This document shows positions 1 to 6,498 of a stretch of 8,348 bases of DNA, piece by piece (within the stretch, counting starts at the first letter, position 1; the number at the start of each line of letters is the position of its first letter). The notes below the pieces were generated by a model. That model was given only the letters and a program-made list of their open reading frames with translations. It had not been told where the DNA came from and did not search any database. The stretch is from NCBI GenBank assembly GCA_030623425.1, contig JAUXMA010000057.1, forward strand, positions 1 through 8,348, given 5' to 3'. The position numbers and the translations under genes are program-made. The DNA comes from Rhodospirillaceae bacterium (lineage in GTDB: Bacteria > Pseudomonadota > Alphaproteobacteria > Rhodospirillales > 2-02-FULL-58-16).

Positions 1-199
1 AGGACAAAGATCTGCAGCAGATTACGCCCCGATTTTTCGGTGATCAAACGGACCGCCAGCAGCAGCACCAGCAGGTTGATCATCGGTTCGACAATATGGC
101 TGAGCGACATCTGCGCCAGATAGAAAAAAACAAAAAGAAGGGAGAACAGCGTCGCGGGGAGCGGGCGCAGCAGGCGGCTATTGCGGCGGTCGCCGATGA
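1..199 (-). CDS. Partial membrane protein, N-terminal region of a transglutaminase-like (TgpA/DUF3488-type) protein
   Basis: Reading the minus strand with codon first bases at positions 200, 197, 194 and so on gives an uninterrupted frame running off the left edge. It contains DRRNSR (about 194-177), then a hydrophobic stretch ending FVFFYLAQM (about 165-112), then [20 protein letters not shown] followed by KSGRNLQQIFVL. This pattern of two membrane helices, a 'LLAVRLxTEKSGRN' link and 'QIFVL' is what I recall from the N-terminal membrane region of bacterial transglutaminase-like proteins of the TgpA/DUF3488 type. The domain with the catalytic Cys would lie beyond the window. The frame stays open rightward to an ATG at 299, but beyond about 200 the residues look unlike the family and the DNA soon becomes fabZ on the other strand, so the true start and right boundary are unknown. 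The family call is by eye. The neighbourhood is unusual, because lpxD would be expected here. Confidence 0.5.
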
Positions 200-615
200 G
201 TCGCGTCAGCGCGTCGACCTCGCGCGCGCCAGCGCTATTGACCTTCAGGACGAGCGAGGCTGCCGACACCCGCGCCGTCGGCGTCAAAAACGTTTCCATC
301 AACGAGGCCTTTTTCCAGGGTCATTTTCCGTCCCAACCCATCATGCCGGGCGTCCTGATCATCGAGGCCATGGCGCAGACGTCGGCGGTTTTGGTGATGG
401 AGACCATAGGCAAAAACGCCGACGGCACCCTGGTCTATTTCATGTCGGTGGATCAGGCGCGCTTTCGCAAGCCCGTAACGCCGGGCGACACCTTGCATGT
501 TTGCGTGGAAAAAATCCGCCAACGTGGCAGTGTATGGAAATTCAAGGGCGAGGCCAAGGTCGATGGTATCCTCATGGCCGAAGCCATAATTACCGCCATG
601 ATCGTCGATGAATGA
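181..615 (+). CDS. fabZ: 3-hydroxyacyl-ACP dehydratase FabZ, N-terminal segment missing or replaced
   Basis: FabZ dehydrates (3R)-hydroxyacyl-ACP to trans-2-enoyl-ACP in cytosolic type II fatty acid synthesis and competes with LpxA for hydroxyacyl-ACP. From about residue 31 the protein is typical hot-dog-fold Fab[33 protein letters not shown], then [17 protein letters not shown]. The catalytic pair is present as H48 (GHFP) and E62 (IEAMAQ), 14 residues apart as in E. coli H54/E68. The first 25-30 residues are not FabZ-like: the conserved 'PHR(Y/F)PFLLVDRV' helix and strand are absent, and the DNA coding for them overlaps the antisense membrane-protein frame. The frame opens at TTG 181 with an ATG at 196; neither has a convincing ribosome-binding site. 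The gene is therefore either 5'-truncated by a rearrangement or an assembly junction, and may not make a working enzyme as drawn. It overlaps lpxA by 8 bases. Confidence 0.8.
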   Translation: MRRSPMSRVSASTSRAPALLTFRTSEAADTRAVGVKNVSINEAFFQGHFPSQPIMPGVLIIEAMAQTSAVLVMETIGKNADGTLVYFMSVDQARFRKPVTPGDTLHVCVEKIRQRGSVWKFKGEAKVDGILMAEAIITAMIVDE

Positions 616-1417
616 GATGGCGAAAATCCACCCCACGGCCATCATCGAGGCCGAAGCCGGGATCGGTGCCAACGTCAGCATCGGTCCTTATTGCATTGTC
701 GGTCCCGAGGTCGTCTTGGACAACGGCGTCACCCTCATGTCGCATGCGGTGGTCAACGGCCGCACGACCATCGGCGCCAATACCAAGGTCTTTCCGTTCG
801 CCTCCATCGGCCACCAGCCCCAGGACATGAAATACAAAGGCGAACCCTCGCGCCTGGAGATCGGCTGCAACAACGTCATCCGCGAACACGTGACCATGCA
901 TCCGGGAACCGAGGGGGGCAGCATGCTGACCCGCATCGGCAACAACTGCCTCTTCATGGTCGGCGCTCACGTCGCCCACGATTGCCGCATCGGCGATCAC
1001 GTGATCATGGTCAACAACGCAACCCTGGGCGGCCATGTGGCCGTCGGCGAATGGGCCATTCTCGGCGGTCTTGCGGCGGTTCACCAGTTCGTGCGGATCG
1101 GCCGCCATTCCATGGTTGGCGGCATGACAGGCGTGGAGCATAATGTCATTCCCTACGGCTCGGTCATCGGCAACCGTGCCCGCCTGCAGGGGCTAAACGT
1201 CATCGGCCTCAAGCGTCGAGGCTTTTCCCGCGAAATCATCCATGCCTTGCGCAACGCTTACCGCCTTCTGTTCGCGCCGGAAGGCACCATGGCCGAACGT
1301 CTGGACGACGTCGCCGAACTGATGCACGGCAACGAACCGGTGATGGAGATCGTGAATTTCATCCGCACCGATTCCTCGCGCGCCATTTGCAAACCCGGTT
1401 TGGATGATGCCGCCTAA
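608..1417 (+). CDS. lpxA: Acyl-ACP--UDP-N-acetylglucosamine O-acyltransferase LpxA
   Basis: LpxA transfers a 3-hydroxyacyl chain from ACP to the 3-OH of UDP-GlcNAc, the first step of lipid A synthesis, as a cytosolic homotrimer. The 269-residue protein is full length (E. coli 262). Residues about 5-190 form the left-handed parallel beta-helix, visible as hexapeptide repeats ([22 protein letters not shown], and so on), followed by a helical C-terminal domain. The catalytic base is H124 (VAHDC, E. coli H125), and H121, H143 and H159 match E. coli H122, H144 and H160. G172 (MVGG) matches E. coli G173, which sits at the end of the acyl pocket and favours long (C14-type) hydroxyacyl chains; chain length here is an inference. 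ATG 608 lies inside the fabZ end (8-base overlap), suggesting coupled translation. ATG 617 is an alternative start, and no strong ribosome-binding site separates the two. Confidence 0.97.
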   Translation: MNEMAKIHPTAIIEAEAGIGANVSIGPYCIVGPEVVLDNGVTLMSHAVVNGRTTIGANTKVFPFASIGHQPQDMKYKGEPSRLEIGCNNVIREHVTMHPGTEGGSMLTRIGNNCLFMVGAHVAHDCRIGDHVIMVNNATLGGHVAVGEWAILGGLAAVHQFVRIGRHSMVGGMTGVEHNVIPYGSVIGNRARLQGLNVIGLKRRGFSREIIHALRNAYRLLFAPEGTMAERLDDVAELMHGNEPVMEIVNFIRTDSSRAICKPGLDDAA

Positions 1418-2285
1418 ACTCGGCATTATCGCCGGAAACGGCGAACTTCCGGGACGGATCATTGAGGCCTGCAAGCAAACCGGGCGCCCTTTTTTCGTTG
1501 TCGCGTTCAAGGATCAGACGTTGCCGGAAACCGTCACCGGCAATGACATCCCCCATGCCTGGGTGCGGCTTGGCGCCGGCGGCCAGGCGGTCAAATGTTT
1601 GCGGGATGCCGGGATCAAGGAGCTCGTCTTGGCGGGCGGCATCCGCCGGCCCAAGATGAGCGCCTTACGGCCGGACGCCTGGATGGCCCGATTTTTCGCC
1701 ACCCACGCCGCCGCCATGATCGGCGACGACGGTTTATTGTCGGCCCTGGTCGGGGTCCTGGAAAGGGACGAGGGCTTCCGCGTCGTCGGTGCCGAATCCG
1801 TGCTTCCCGATGTGCTGGCGGCGGCAGGCGTCTACGGCGTCCACGCGCCGGACGAACGGGCGTTGAAGGACATCGAGCGGGGCATCAAGGCGGCGCGCGA
1901 GGTCGGTGGCAAGGATGTCGGGCAAGCGGCGGTGGTCGAGCAAGGCCGGATCATCGCCGTCGAGGGGCCGGAAGGAACCGACGCCATGCTGGCGTGGATC
2001 GCCCGGCGGCGACGGGGAAAGGGAGCAAAACGGCGGTACGGCGGCGGCGACCAACATCAAAGCGCCGGCGGCGTCCTCGTCAAGGTCAAGAAGCCGGGAC
2101 AGGAAAGCCGCGCCGATCTGCCCGCCATCGGAGTTTCTACGGTCGAAACGGTGACCGAGGCCGGCCTCGCCGGCATCGCCATAGAGGCCGGCGGCACGCT
2201 GGTGATTGACCGTGAGGCGGTCATCGAGGCCGCCGACGCGGCGGGCTTGTTCGTGATCGGCATTCCCCTCGCGGAGGAAAATTGA
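1404..2285 (+). CDS. lpxI: UDP-2,3-diacylglucosamine pyrophosphatase LpxI
   Basis: LpxI hydrolyses UDP-2,3-diacylglucosamine to lipid X (2,3-diacylglucosamine-1-phosphate) and UMP. It is the alternative to LpxH used in alphaproteobacteria and some other groups. The N-terminal domain begins [19 protein letters not shown] and includes ELVLAGGIRRPK (residues 73-84). The C-terminal domain carries EGPEGTDAML (187-196), KVKKPGQESRADLPAIGV (227-244) and GLAGIAIEAG (254-263). D238 in ADLPAIG appears to match the catalytic Asp225 of Caulobacter LpxI. At 293 residues it is slightly longer than usual because of an Arg/Lys/Gly-rich stretch (about 201-220) between the two domain cores, which also explains the +13 shift of the aspartate. 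The start at ATG 1404 overlaps the lpxA end by 14 bases; a second ATG at 1407 is equally possible. Its position between lpxA and lpxB is the standard one and supports the call. Confidence 0.95.
   Translation: MMPPKLGIIAGNGELPGRIIEACKQTGRPFFVVAFKDQTLPETVTGNDIPHAWVRLGAGGQAVKCLRDAGIKELVLAGGIRRPKMSALRPDAWMARFFATHAAAMIGDDGLLSALVGVLERDEGFRVVGAESVLPDVLAAAGVYGVHAPDERALKDIERGIKAAREVGGKDVGQAAVVEQGRIIAVEGPEGTDAMLAWIARRRRGKGAKRRYGGGDQHQSAGGVLVKVKKPGQESRADLPAIGVSTVETVTEAGLAGIAIEAGGTLVIDREAVIEAADAAGLFVIGIPLAEEN
2273..2277 (+). promoter_or_regulatory. Ribosome-binding site that fixes the TTG start of lpxB
   Basis: A clean GGAGG lies inside the last codons of lpxI, four bases before TTG 2282. The TTG overlaps the lpxI stop (TTGA, with TGA at 2283-2285). 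This supports TTG as the lpxB start and suggests translational re-initiation after LpxI. Confidence 0.7.
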
Positions 2286-3448
2286 AAGAGACACTCCCGT
2301 GCGTGTTTCTGATAGCCGGTGAGCATTCGGGGGATGCGCTGGGGGCGCGGCTGATGGCGGCGCTCAAAACCCAGAGCGCGGGCCGGACAGGCTTTGCCGG
2401 CGTCGGCGGACCGCGGATGGAGGCGGAGGGGCTGGACAGCCTGTTTCCGATGAGCGACCTCTCTGTCATGGGTCTCGCCGAGGTCCTGCCGAGAGTGCCG
2501 AAACTGCTGCGCCGGTTGCGGCAAACAGTCGCTGAAATCAAGGCCCGGCGTCCGTCGGCGGTGGTCACCATCGATGCCCCGGATTTCTGTTTCCCCGTCG
2601 CCAAGCGCCTGAAAGGGCTGGGGATTCCCCTCATTCACTACGTCGCGCCGCAGGTCTGGGCGTGGCGGCCCGGCAAGGCCAAGGTGGCGGCGAAACTGTT
2701 CGACCGCCTGATGGTGCTGTTGCCGTTTGAAACGCCCTATTTCGAGGCCGTGGGCCTGTCCAGCACCTTCGTTGGCCATCCAGTCGTGGAAATCGCCGCC
2801 GACGGCGGTGACGGCCAAGCTTTTCGCCGGCGCCACGGCATTCCCGCCGAGGCTCCGCTGATCTGCGTGCTTCCCGGCAGCCGCGGCAACGAAACAGCCC
2901 GCCTGCTTCCCGTTTTCGGTGATACGCTGGCATTGTTGCGAAAGAGTTTGCCGGATTTGAGGGCCGTTATGCCGACCGTCGAGGCGGTGGCCGAGCAGGT
3001 GGCGGCGGCCGCCGCCGGGTGGACGCTGACCCCTTTGATCACGCGCGATCAAGCCGACAAGCATGAGATCTTCGCCGCCGCCGACGCGGCCCTTGCCGCT
3101 TCCGGCTCGGTGACGCTCGAGCTGGCCGTGGCCAAGACCCCGACGGTGATCGCTTACAAGTTGAACCCGCTGACGGCCTTGCTGGCGCGACGCTTGGTCC
3201 GGGTCCGCTACATCAACCTGGTCAACCTGATCCTGAACCGCCAGGCGTTGCCGGAGTTTCTTCAGGAGAACTGCACGCCTGAGAAGCTGGCGACGGCGCT
3301 TGCCGGGATCCTTGCGGACGATGCGGCTCGACGAGCACAAAGAGCCGCCTTCGAGGTGGTCCTGCAAAGGCTCGGCCTCGGCGGGCCACCGCCTTCCGAA
3401 AAGGCCGCCGAAATCGTCCTGTCGATGATCGGCGAAGCTCCGTCGTAA
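2282..3448 (+). CDS. lpxB: Lipid-A-disaccharide synthase LpxB
   Basis: LpxB (glycosyltransferase family 19) is a peripheral inner-membrane enzyme that joins UDP-2,3-diacylglucosamine to lipid X, giving the beta-1,6-linked tetra-acyl disaccharide phosphate and UDP. At 388 residues it is full length (E. coli 382). Landmarks in order: FLIAGEHSGDALGARL (9-24; E. coli GETSGD), VGGPRMEAEG (41-50), IDAPDFCFPVAKRLK (97-111, containing the conserved Asp), HYVAPQVWAWRPGK (119-132), VGHPVVE (164-170), LPGSRGNE (197-204, nucleotide site), ALAASGSVTLELAVAKTP (270-287) and NLVNLILNRQALPEFLQE (312-329). The start is TTG 2282, overlapping the lpxI stop by 4 bases behind a GGAGG; no ATG lies near the conserved N-terminus, so the rare start seems real. 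It is the last gene of the lipid A block and meets the oxidoreductase tail to tail with a 3-base gap and no visible terminator. Confidence 0.97.
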   Translation: MKETLPCVFLIAGEHSGDALGARLMAALKTQSAGRTGFAGVGGPRMEAEGLDSLFPMSDLSVMGLAEVLPRVPKLLRRLRQTVAEIKARRPSAVVTIDAPDFCFPVAKRLKGLGIPLIHYVAPQVWAWRPGKAKVAAKLFDRLMVLLPFETPYFEAVGLSSTFVGHPVVEIAADGGDGQAFRRRHGIPAEAPLICVLPGSRGNETARLLPVFGDTLALLRKSLPDLRAVMPTVEAVAEQVAAAAAGWTLTPLITRDQADKHEIFAAADAALAASGSVTLELAVAKTPTVIAYKLNPLTALLARRLVRVRYINLVNLILNRQALPEFLQENCTPEKLATALAGILADDAARRAQRAAFEVVLQRLGLGGPPPSEKAAEIVLSMIGEAPS

Positions 3449-3451
3449 TCG

Positions 3452-4447
3452 CTAGCGCAATGCAGCGATCACCGCATCGCCGGAGCGCTCGCGCACAAAC
3501 TCCTGGTGGCGCCGCAGGCTTTCGGTGATCATCAATGCGGTTTCGATCGCCCGGCGGCCGTCCTCGCCGCTAACCATGGGCGGCGTTTTGTTGGCGATGG
3601 CGTTGAGGAAGGCGTCGATCTGGCGTTCGAGTTTGTCGCATTCCGCGTATTCCTGTTCGTCTATGCGGAAGTTTGGCATGCCGGGGAACTGCTCGCCCTC
3701 GCCTTTTTGGGCGACGAGCAGTTTGCGTTTCAGGAAATCGACGGAAATATAAGAGTCCGGCTGGAAGATCCGCATCTTGCGTTCGTTTTTACCGCTGACG
3801 CGGCTGGCGGTGATGTTGGCGGCGCAGCCGTTGGTGAAGCGAATGCGGGTATTGGCGATATCTTCACTTCCGGAGAGCACCGGCACCCCGACGGCGTCGA
3901 CCGATTCCACCGGCGCCTTGACGAGGCTGAGGATCAAATCGATGTCGTGGATCATCAGGTCAAGGATGACGCTGACGTCGGTACCGCGCGGCTGGAACGG
4001 CGCGATGCGGTACGACTCTATGAATAGCGGCCGGGTGATCACTTTCCGCATGACCTGTTCCGCCGAGGAAAAACGTTCCAGATGGCCAACCTGAAGGATC
4101 GGGCCGCATTGGCCGCTGGCGATGCCGATCAGCTCGTCGGCGGCCGCCAAGTCGTCGGTAATCGGTTTCTCGACGAGCACGTGCACGCCGTTTTCCAAGA
4201 AAGCCTTGGCGACCTCGTGGTGGGCCTTGGTCGGCACCACGACGCTGACCGCATCGACCTGACCGAGCAAGTCGTGATAGTCGGAAACCGCCTTAACCCC
4301 GTGCTTGGCCGCGACTTCGCCGGCCAGCGCCGGGTCGGTGTCGCACACGGCGACGAGTTCCGAACGCTCGAGGTTGGCGTATTTGTCGACATGGTAGCGT
4401 CCGAAATGGCCGAGTCCAATGACCCCTGTCCTGATTCTGTCCACCAT
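3452..4447 (-). CDS. Gfo/Idh/MocA family NAD(P)-dependent oxidoreductase, GnnA-like
   Basis: The 331-residue protein has the two-domain Gfo/Idh/MocA plan. An N-terminal Rossmann fold shows the dinucleotide motif GLGHFGRYH (11-19), an acidic residue after the second strand (VCDTDPA, 34-40) and the family signature VEKPI (92-96). A C-terminal alpha/beta domain follows, with QVGHLERF (119-126), RGTDVSVILDLMIHDIDL (154-171, the conserved substrate-site His-Asp region) and SEDIANTRIRF (194-204). The wording 'HLERF', 'FxxRGTDVxVxLDLMIHDID' and 'DAVGVPVL' recalls oxidoreductases often found beside lpx genes and annotated as UDP-GlcNAc 3-dehydrogenase (GnnA-like). GnnA works with the aminotransferase GnnB to make UDP-GlcNAc3N for amide-linked lipid A, but no gnnB lies in this window, so the substrate is inferred. 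The start is ATG 4447; the frame stays open far upstream but that code is antisense to gloA and gltA. A weak GGGG precedes the start. Confidence 0.88.
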   Translation of the reverse strand: MVDRIRTGVIGLGHFGRYHVDKYANLERSELVAVCDTDPALAGEVAAKHGVKAVSDYHDLLGQVDAVSVVVPTKAHHEVAKAFLENGVHVLVEKPITDDLAAADELIGIASGQCGPILQVGHLERFSSAEQVMRKVITRPLFIESYRIAPFQPRGTDVSVILDLMIHDIDLILSLVKAPVESVDAVGVPVLSGSEDIANTRIRFTNGCAANITASRVSGKNERKMRIFQPDSYISVDFLKRKLLVAQKGEGEQFPGMPNFRIDEQEYAECDKLERQIDAFLNAIANKTPPMVSGEDGRRAIETALMITESLRRHQEFVRERSGDAVIAALR

Positions 4448-4609
4448 GTCCCCGATCCACTCCCGTGCCTGCGCGCAACGGCCTTGGCGCCGCAAGCCCA
4501 CGCCCGCCCCCTCGGGCCACCGGGACTTGGCTTGGCGCCGCTTACGGGGTAAACTTTTTAGCCGACGAAGACAAGGCCCGGCGAAGGCGCGTCCGATGGG
4601 AGTGAAACC
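4448..4609. promoter_or_regulatory. Divergent intergenic region between the oxidoreductase gene and gloA
   Basis: This 162-base gap must drive both divergent genes unless gloA is read from elsewhere. An 11-base direct repeat CTTGGCGCCGC occurs at 4483-4493 and 4531-4541, 48 bases apart; its core GGCGCC is self-complementary, so it could be an operator pair or simple GC-rich coincidence. A candidate plus-strand promoter for gloA is TTGGCT (4528-4533), 16 bases, TAAACT (4550-4555), the second half lying in the only AT-rich stretch of the gap. A GGGAG (4598-4602) seven bases before ATG 4610 is a good gloA ribosome-binding site. All promoter calls here are by eye. Confidence 0.35.
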
Positions 4610-5041
4610 ATGACCACGGCGACCACCGAGGCGGCGGCGATCGAGATGACCGGATTGTGCCTTTTGCACACCATGATCCGCGTCCGCGACCTCGACAAGT
4701 CCTTGGATTTCTATACCCGTTTGCTGGGCATGAAGATGGTGCGCCGCAAGGACTTTCCGAGCGGAAAGTTCACTCTGGCGTTCGTCGGTTATGGCGAGGA
4801 GACCGATCACACGGCGATCGAACTGACCTACAACTGGGACCAGGAGCAAGACTACGACCTTGGCAACGGTTTCGGGCACTTCGCCATCGGCGTTGCCGAC
4901 ATCGACGAGACTTGCCAGAGGCTGCGGGCGGAAGGGGTGAGCATTCCCCGTCCGCCGGGCCCGATGAAACACGGCGGCGCGGTCATCGCCTTCATCGAGG
5001 ACCCCGACGGCTATAGGATCGAATTGATCGAACGGGTCTGA
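4610..5041 (+). CDS. gloA: Lactoylglutathione lyase (glyoxalase I)
   Basis: Glyoxalase I isomerises the hemithioacetal of methylglyoxal and glutathione to S-lactoylglutathione, detoxifying methylglyoxal in the cytosol. The 143-residue protein is a single vicinal-oxygen-chelate unit with two betaalphabetabetabeta modules. The metal ligands can be placed: H20 (LLHTMIRV), E71 (AIELTYNW), H90 (FGHFAIGV) and E138 (YRIELIE), matching E. coli GloA H5, E56, H74 and E122. Other signatures are SLDFYTRLLGMKMVRRKDFP (31-50), YDLGNGFGHFAIGV (82-94) and AFIEDPDGYRIELIE (127-141). The compact form without extra loops is the type usually activated by Ni or Co rather than Zn (inference). The N-terminus is about 15 residues longer than in E. 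coli. ATG 4610 is favoured by GGGAG at good spacing; M13 (4646) would give the E. coli-like length. It ends in its own terminator. Confidence 0.95.
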   Translation: MTTATTEAAAIEMTGLCLLHTMIRVRDLDKSLDFYTRLLGMKMVRRKDFPSGKFTLAFVGYGEETDHTAIELTYNWDQEQDYDLGNGFGHFAIGVADIDETCQRLRAEGVSIPRPPGPMKHGGAVIAFIEDPDGYRIELIERV

Positions 5042-5053
5042 GAGCCCGTTTTT
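5031..5053 (+). terminator. Probable rho-independent terminator of gloA
   Basis: AACGGG (5031-5036) pairs perfectly with CCCGTT (5045-5050) around an 8-base loop, and the stem runs into a T tract (5049-5053). The left arm lies inside the last codons of gloA and the loop contains its stop. On the minus strand no T tract follows the hairpin, so it should stop gloA transcripts only and not those of the converging gltA. Confidence 0.65.
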
Positions 5054-5058
5054 CCGCT

Positions 5059-6393
5059 TTACTTGCGTTTGTGGATCGGCGTGAAACGGCGAAGGGTTTG
5101 GCCGTGGTAAAGCTGCCGCGGACGGCCGATCTTTTGCACGGGATCCTCGATCATTTCGTTCCATTGGGCGACCCAGCCGACGGTCCTGGCGACCGCGAAA
5201 AGAACCGTGAACATGGTGGTCGGGATGCCCATGGCGCGGAAGATGATGCCGGAATAGAAATCGACGTTGGGATAGAGCTTCTTTTCGATGAAATACTCGT
5301 CCTCCAGGGCGATACGCTCCAATTCTATGGCCAGATCGAGGAGCGGCTCTTCCTTCGCCCCCAATTCGTCCAGAACCTCGTGGCAGGTTCGTTGGATGAC
5401 CTTGGCCCTGGGGTCGTAGTTCTTGTAGACGCGGTGGCCAAATCCCATGAGCCGGAAAGGATCGTTCTTGTCCTTGGCCCGCTTGATGTATTCGGGAATC
5501 CGCTCCTTGCTGCCGATCTCTTGAAGCATTTTCAGAACCGCCTCGTTGGCGCCACCGTGGGCGGGGCCCCAAAGGGAGGCGATGCCGGCGGCGATGCAGG
5601 CGAAGGGATTGGCGCCGCTGGAGCCGGCCAGGCGGACCGTCGAGGTCGAAGCGTTCTGTTCATGATCGGCGTGCAAGATCAGGATGCGGTCCATGGCCCG
5701 GGCCAGAACCGGATTGACCTTGTAATCCTCGCAAGGGGTGGCGAACATCATGTTAAGGAAATTTTCCGCGTATTTGAGGTCGTTGCGGGGATACACGAAT
5801 GGCTGGCCGATGGAATATTTGTAGGCCAGGGCGGCGATGGTCGGCATCTTGGCGATCAGCCGGAGGGAAGCCACCGCCCGGTGCCGGGGATCATTGATGT
5901 CGGTGCTGTCGTGGTAAAAAGCGGCGAGTGCCCCGGCAATGCCGCACAGGATCGCCATCGGGTGGGAATCGCGGCGGAATCCGCGGAAGAAAAACATGAC
6001 CTGCTCGTGGAGCATGGTGTGGTTGGTGATGTCCCGGCGGAACTTGCGCCTTTGCTCCTGCGTCGGAAGGTCCCCGGAAAGCAAGAGATAGCAGACTTCC
6101 AGGAAGTCGGAATGTTCGGCCAGTTGGTCGATGGGGTAGCCGCGGTGGAGCAGGACGCCTTCATCGCCATCGATGAAGGTGATTTTGGAGTCGCAACTTG
6201 CCGTCGAGGTGAAGCCGGGATCGTATGTGAAACACCCCGTTTTCGCATAGAGATTGCGGATGTCCATGACGTCGGGGCCGGTCGTCCCCTTGATCACCGG
6301 CAGCTCCAGGCTTTCCCCGGTCTGGTTGTTGACAAGGGAGTAGCTTTCCTTGCCGGTGGCTTGCTTGCTAACCGGTTGTTCCTCGTTCTTCAT
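5059..6393 (-). CDS. gltA: Citrate synthase, type II (hexameric form)
   Basis: Citrate synthase condenses oxaloacetate and acetyl-CoA to citrate at the entry of the TCA cycle. The 444-residue protein matches Gram-negative type II enzymes along its whole length, with an N-terminal extension of about 15 residues relative to E. coli (427). The catalytic residues are H279 (GPAHGGANE), H320 ([14 protein letters not shown]) and D378 (NVDFYSG), matching E. coli H264, H305 and D362. Several positions of the E. coli NADH allosteric site are kept: H125, T126, Y160, R178, K182 and C221. E. coli R109 is replaced by N124 ([10 protein letters not shown]), so NADH inhibition may differ. The start is ATG 6393, with GGGGAAG six bases upstream. 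It lies 105 bases downstream of gltX on the same strand and converges on gloA with 17 bases between them; gltX-gltA co-transcription is plausible. Confidence 0.98.
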   Translation of the reverse strand: MKNEEQPVSKQATGKESYSLVNNQTGESLELPVIKGTTGPDVMDIRNLYAKTGCFTYDPGFTSTASCDSKITFIDGDEGVLLHRGYPIDQLAEHSDFLEVCYLLLSGDLPTQEQRRKFRRDITNHTMLHEQVMFFFRGFRRDSHPMAILCGIAGALAAFYHDSTDINDPRHRAVASLRLIAKMPTIAALAYKYSIGQPFVYPRNDLKYAENFLNMMFATPCEDYKVNPVLARAMDRILILHADHEQNASTSTVRLAGSSGANPFACIAAGIASLWGPAHGGANEAVLKMLQEIGSKERIPEYIKRAKDKNDPFRLMGFGHRVYKNYDPRAKVIQRTCHEVLDELGAKEEPLLDLAIELERIALEDEYFIEKKLYPNVDFYSGIIFRAMGIPTTMFTVLFAVARTVGWVAQWNEMIEDPVQKIGRPRQLYHGQTLRRFTPIHKRK

Positions 6394-6498
6394 ATAAAAC
6401 TTCCCCAGGAATTCATGGACGGTCCGCCGTCAAGCGCCGGGCCCGTCCTTGATTGAAGGCGCCGCCAGGGCGGCCGGGTTTCACGGGCCATGGTGTCA
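6394..6498. promoter_or_regulatory. gltX-gltA intergenic leader
   Basis: On the minus strand this gap holds a strong gltA ribosome-binding site (GGGGAAG, plus-strand 6400-6406) and a short perfect hairpin, GACGG-TCCG-CCGTC at 6418-6431, just upstream of it. A second GC-only inverted repeat (GCCGCC/GGCGGC with a 2-base gap) lies nearer gltX. Neither hairpin is followed by a T run, so I see no intrinsic terminator after gltX. A TTGACG resembling a -35 box is present on the minus strand but has no good -10 at proper spacing. Confidence 0.3.

Noticed and set aside
96..611. 171-codon plus-strand frame overlapping fabZ as a possible alternative gene or a frameshifted FabZ N-terminus
   Set aside because: The translation shows no FabZ N-terminal motif and becomes Arg/His-rich nonsense where fabZ is read in another frame.
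2057..3367. 436-codon open frame on the minus strand opposite lpxI and lpxB
   Set aside because: It is antisense to two clearly conserved genes, has a composition rich in Arg, Gln and Gly typical of GC-rich shadow frames, and shows no recognisable domain.
4448..5572. Extension of the oxidoreductase frame far upstream of 4447, giving a 706-residue protein
   Set aside because: The extra code is antisense to gloA and part of gltA and looks non-protein-like, while ATG 4447 begins immediately before the Rossmann motif.
5071..6456. 461-codon open frame on the plus strand opposite gltA
   Set aside because: It mirrors gltA almost end to end; its Gly/Asp/Val-rich sequence is the usual complement of a GC-rich gene and matches no family I know.
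6464..6479. GC-rich inverted repeat GCCGCC/GGCGGC after gltX as a terminator
   Set aside because: It has only a 2-base gap, no T run follows on either strand, and gltX-gltA co-transcription remains plausible.
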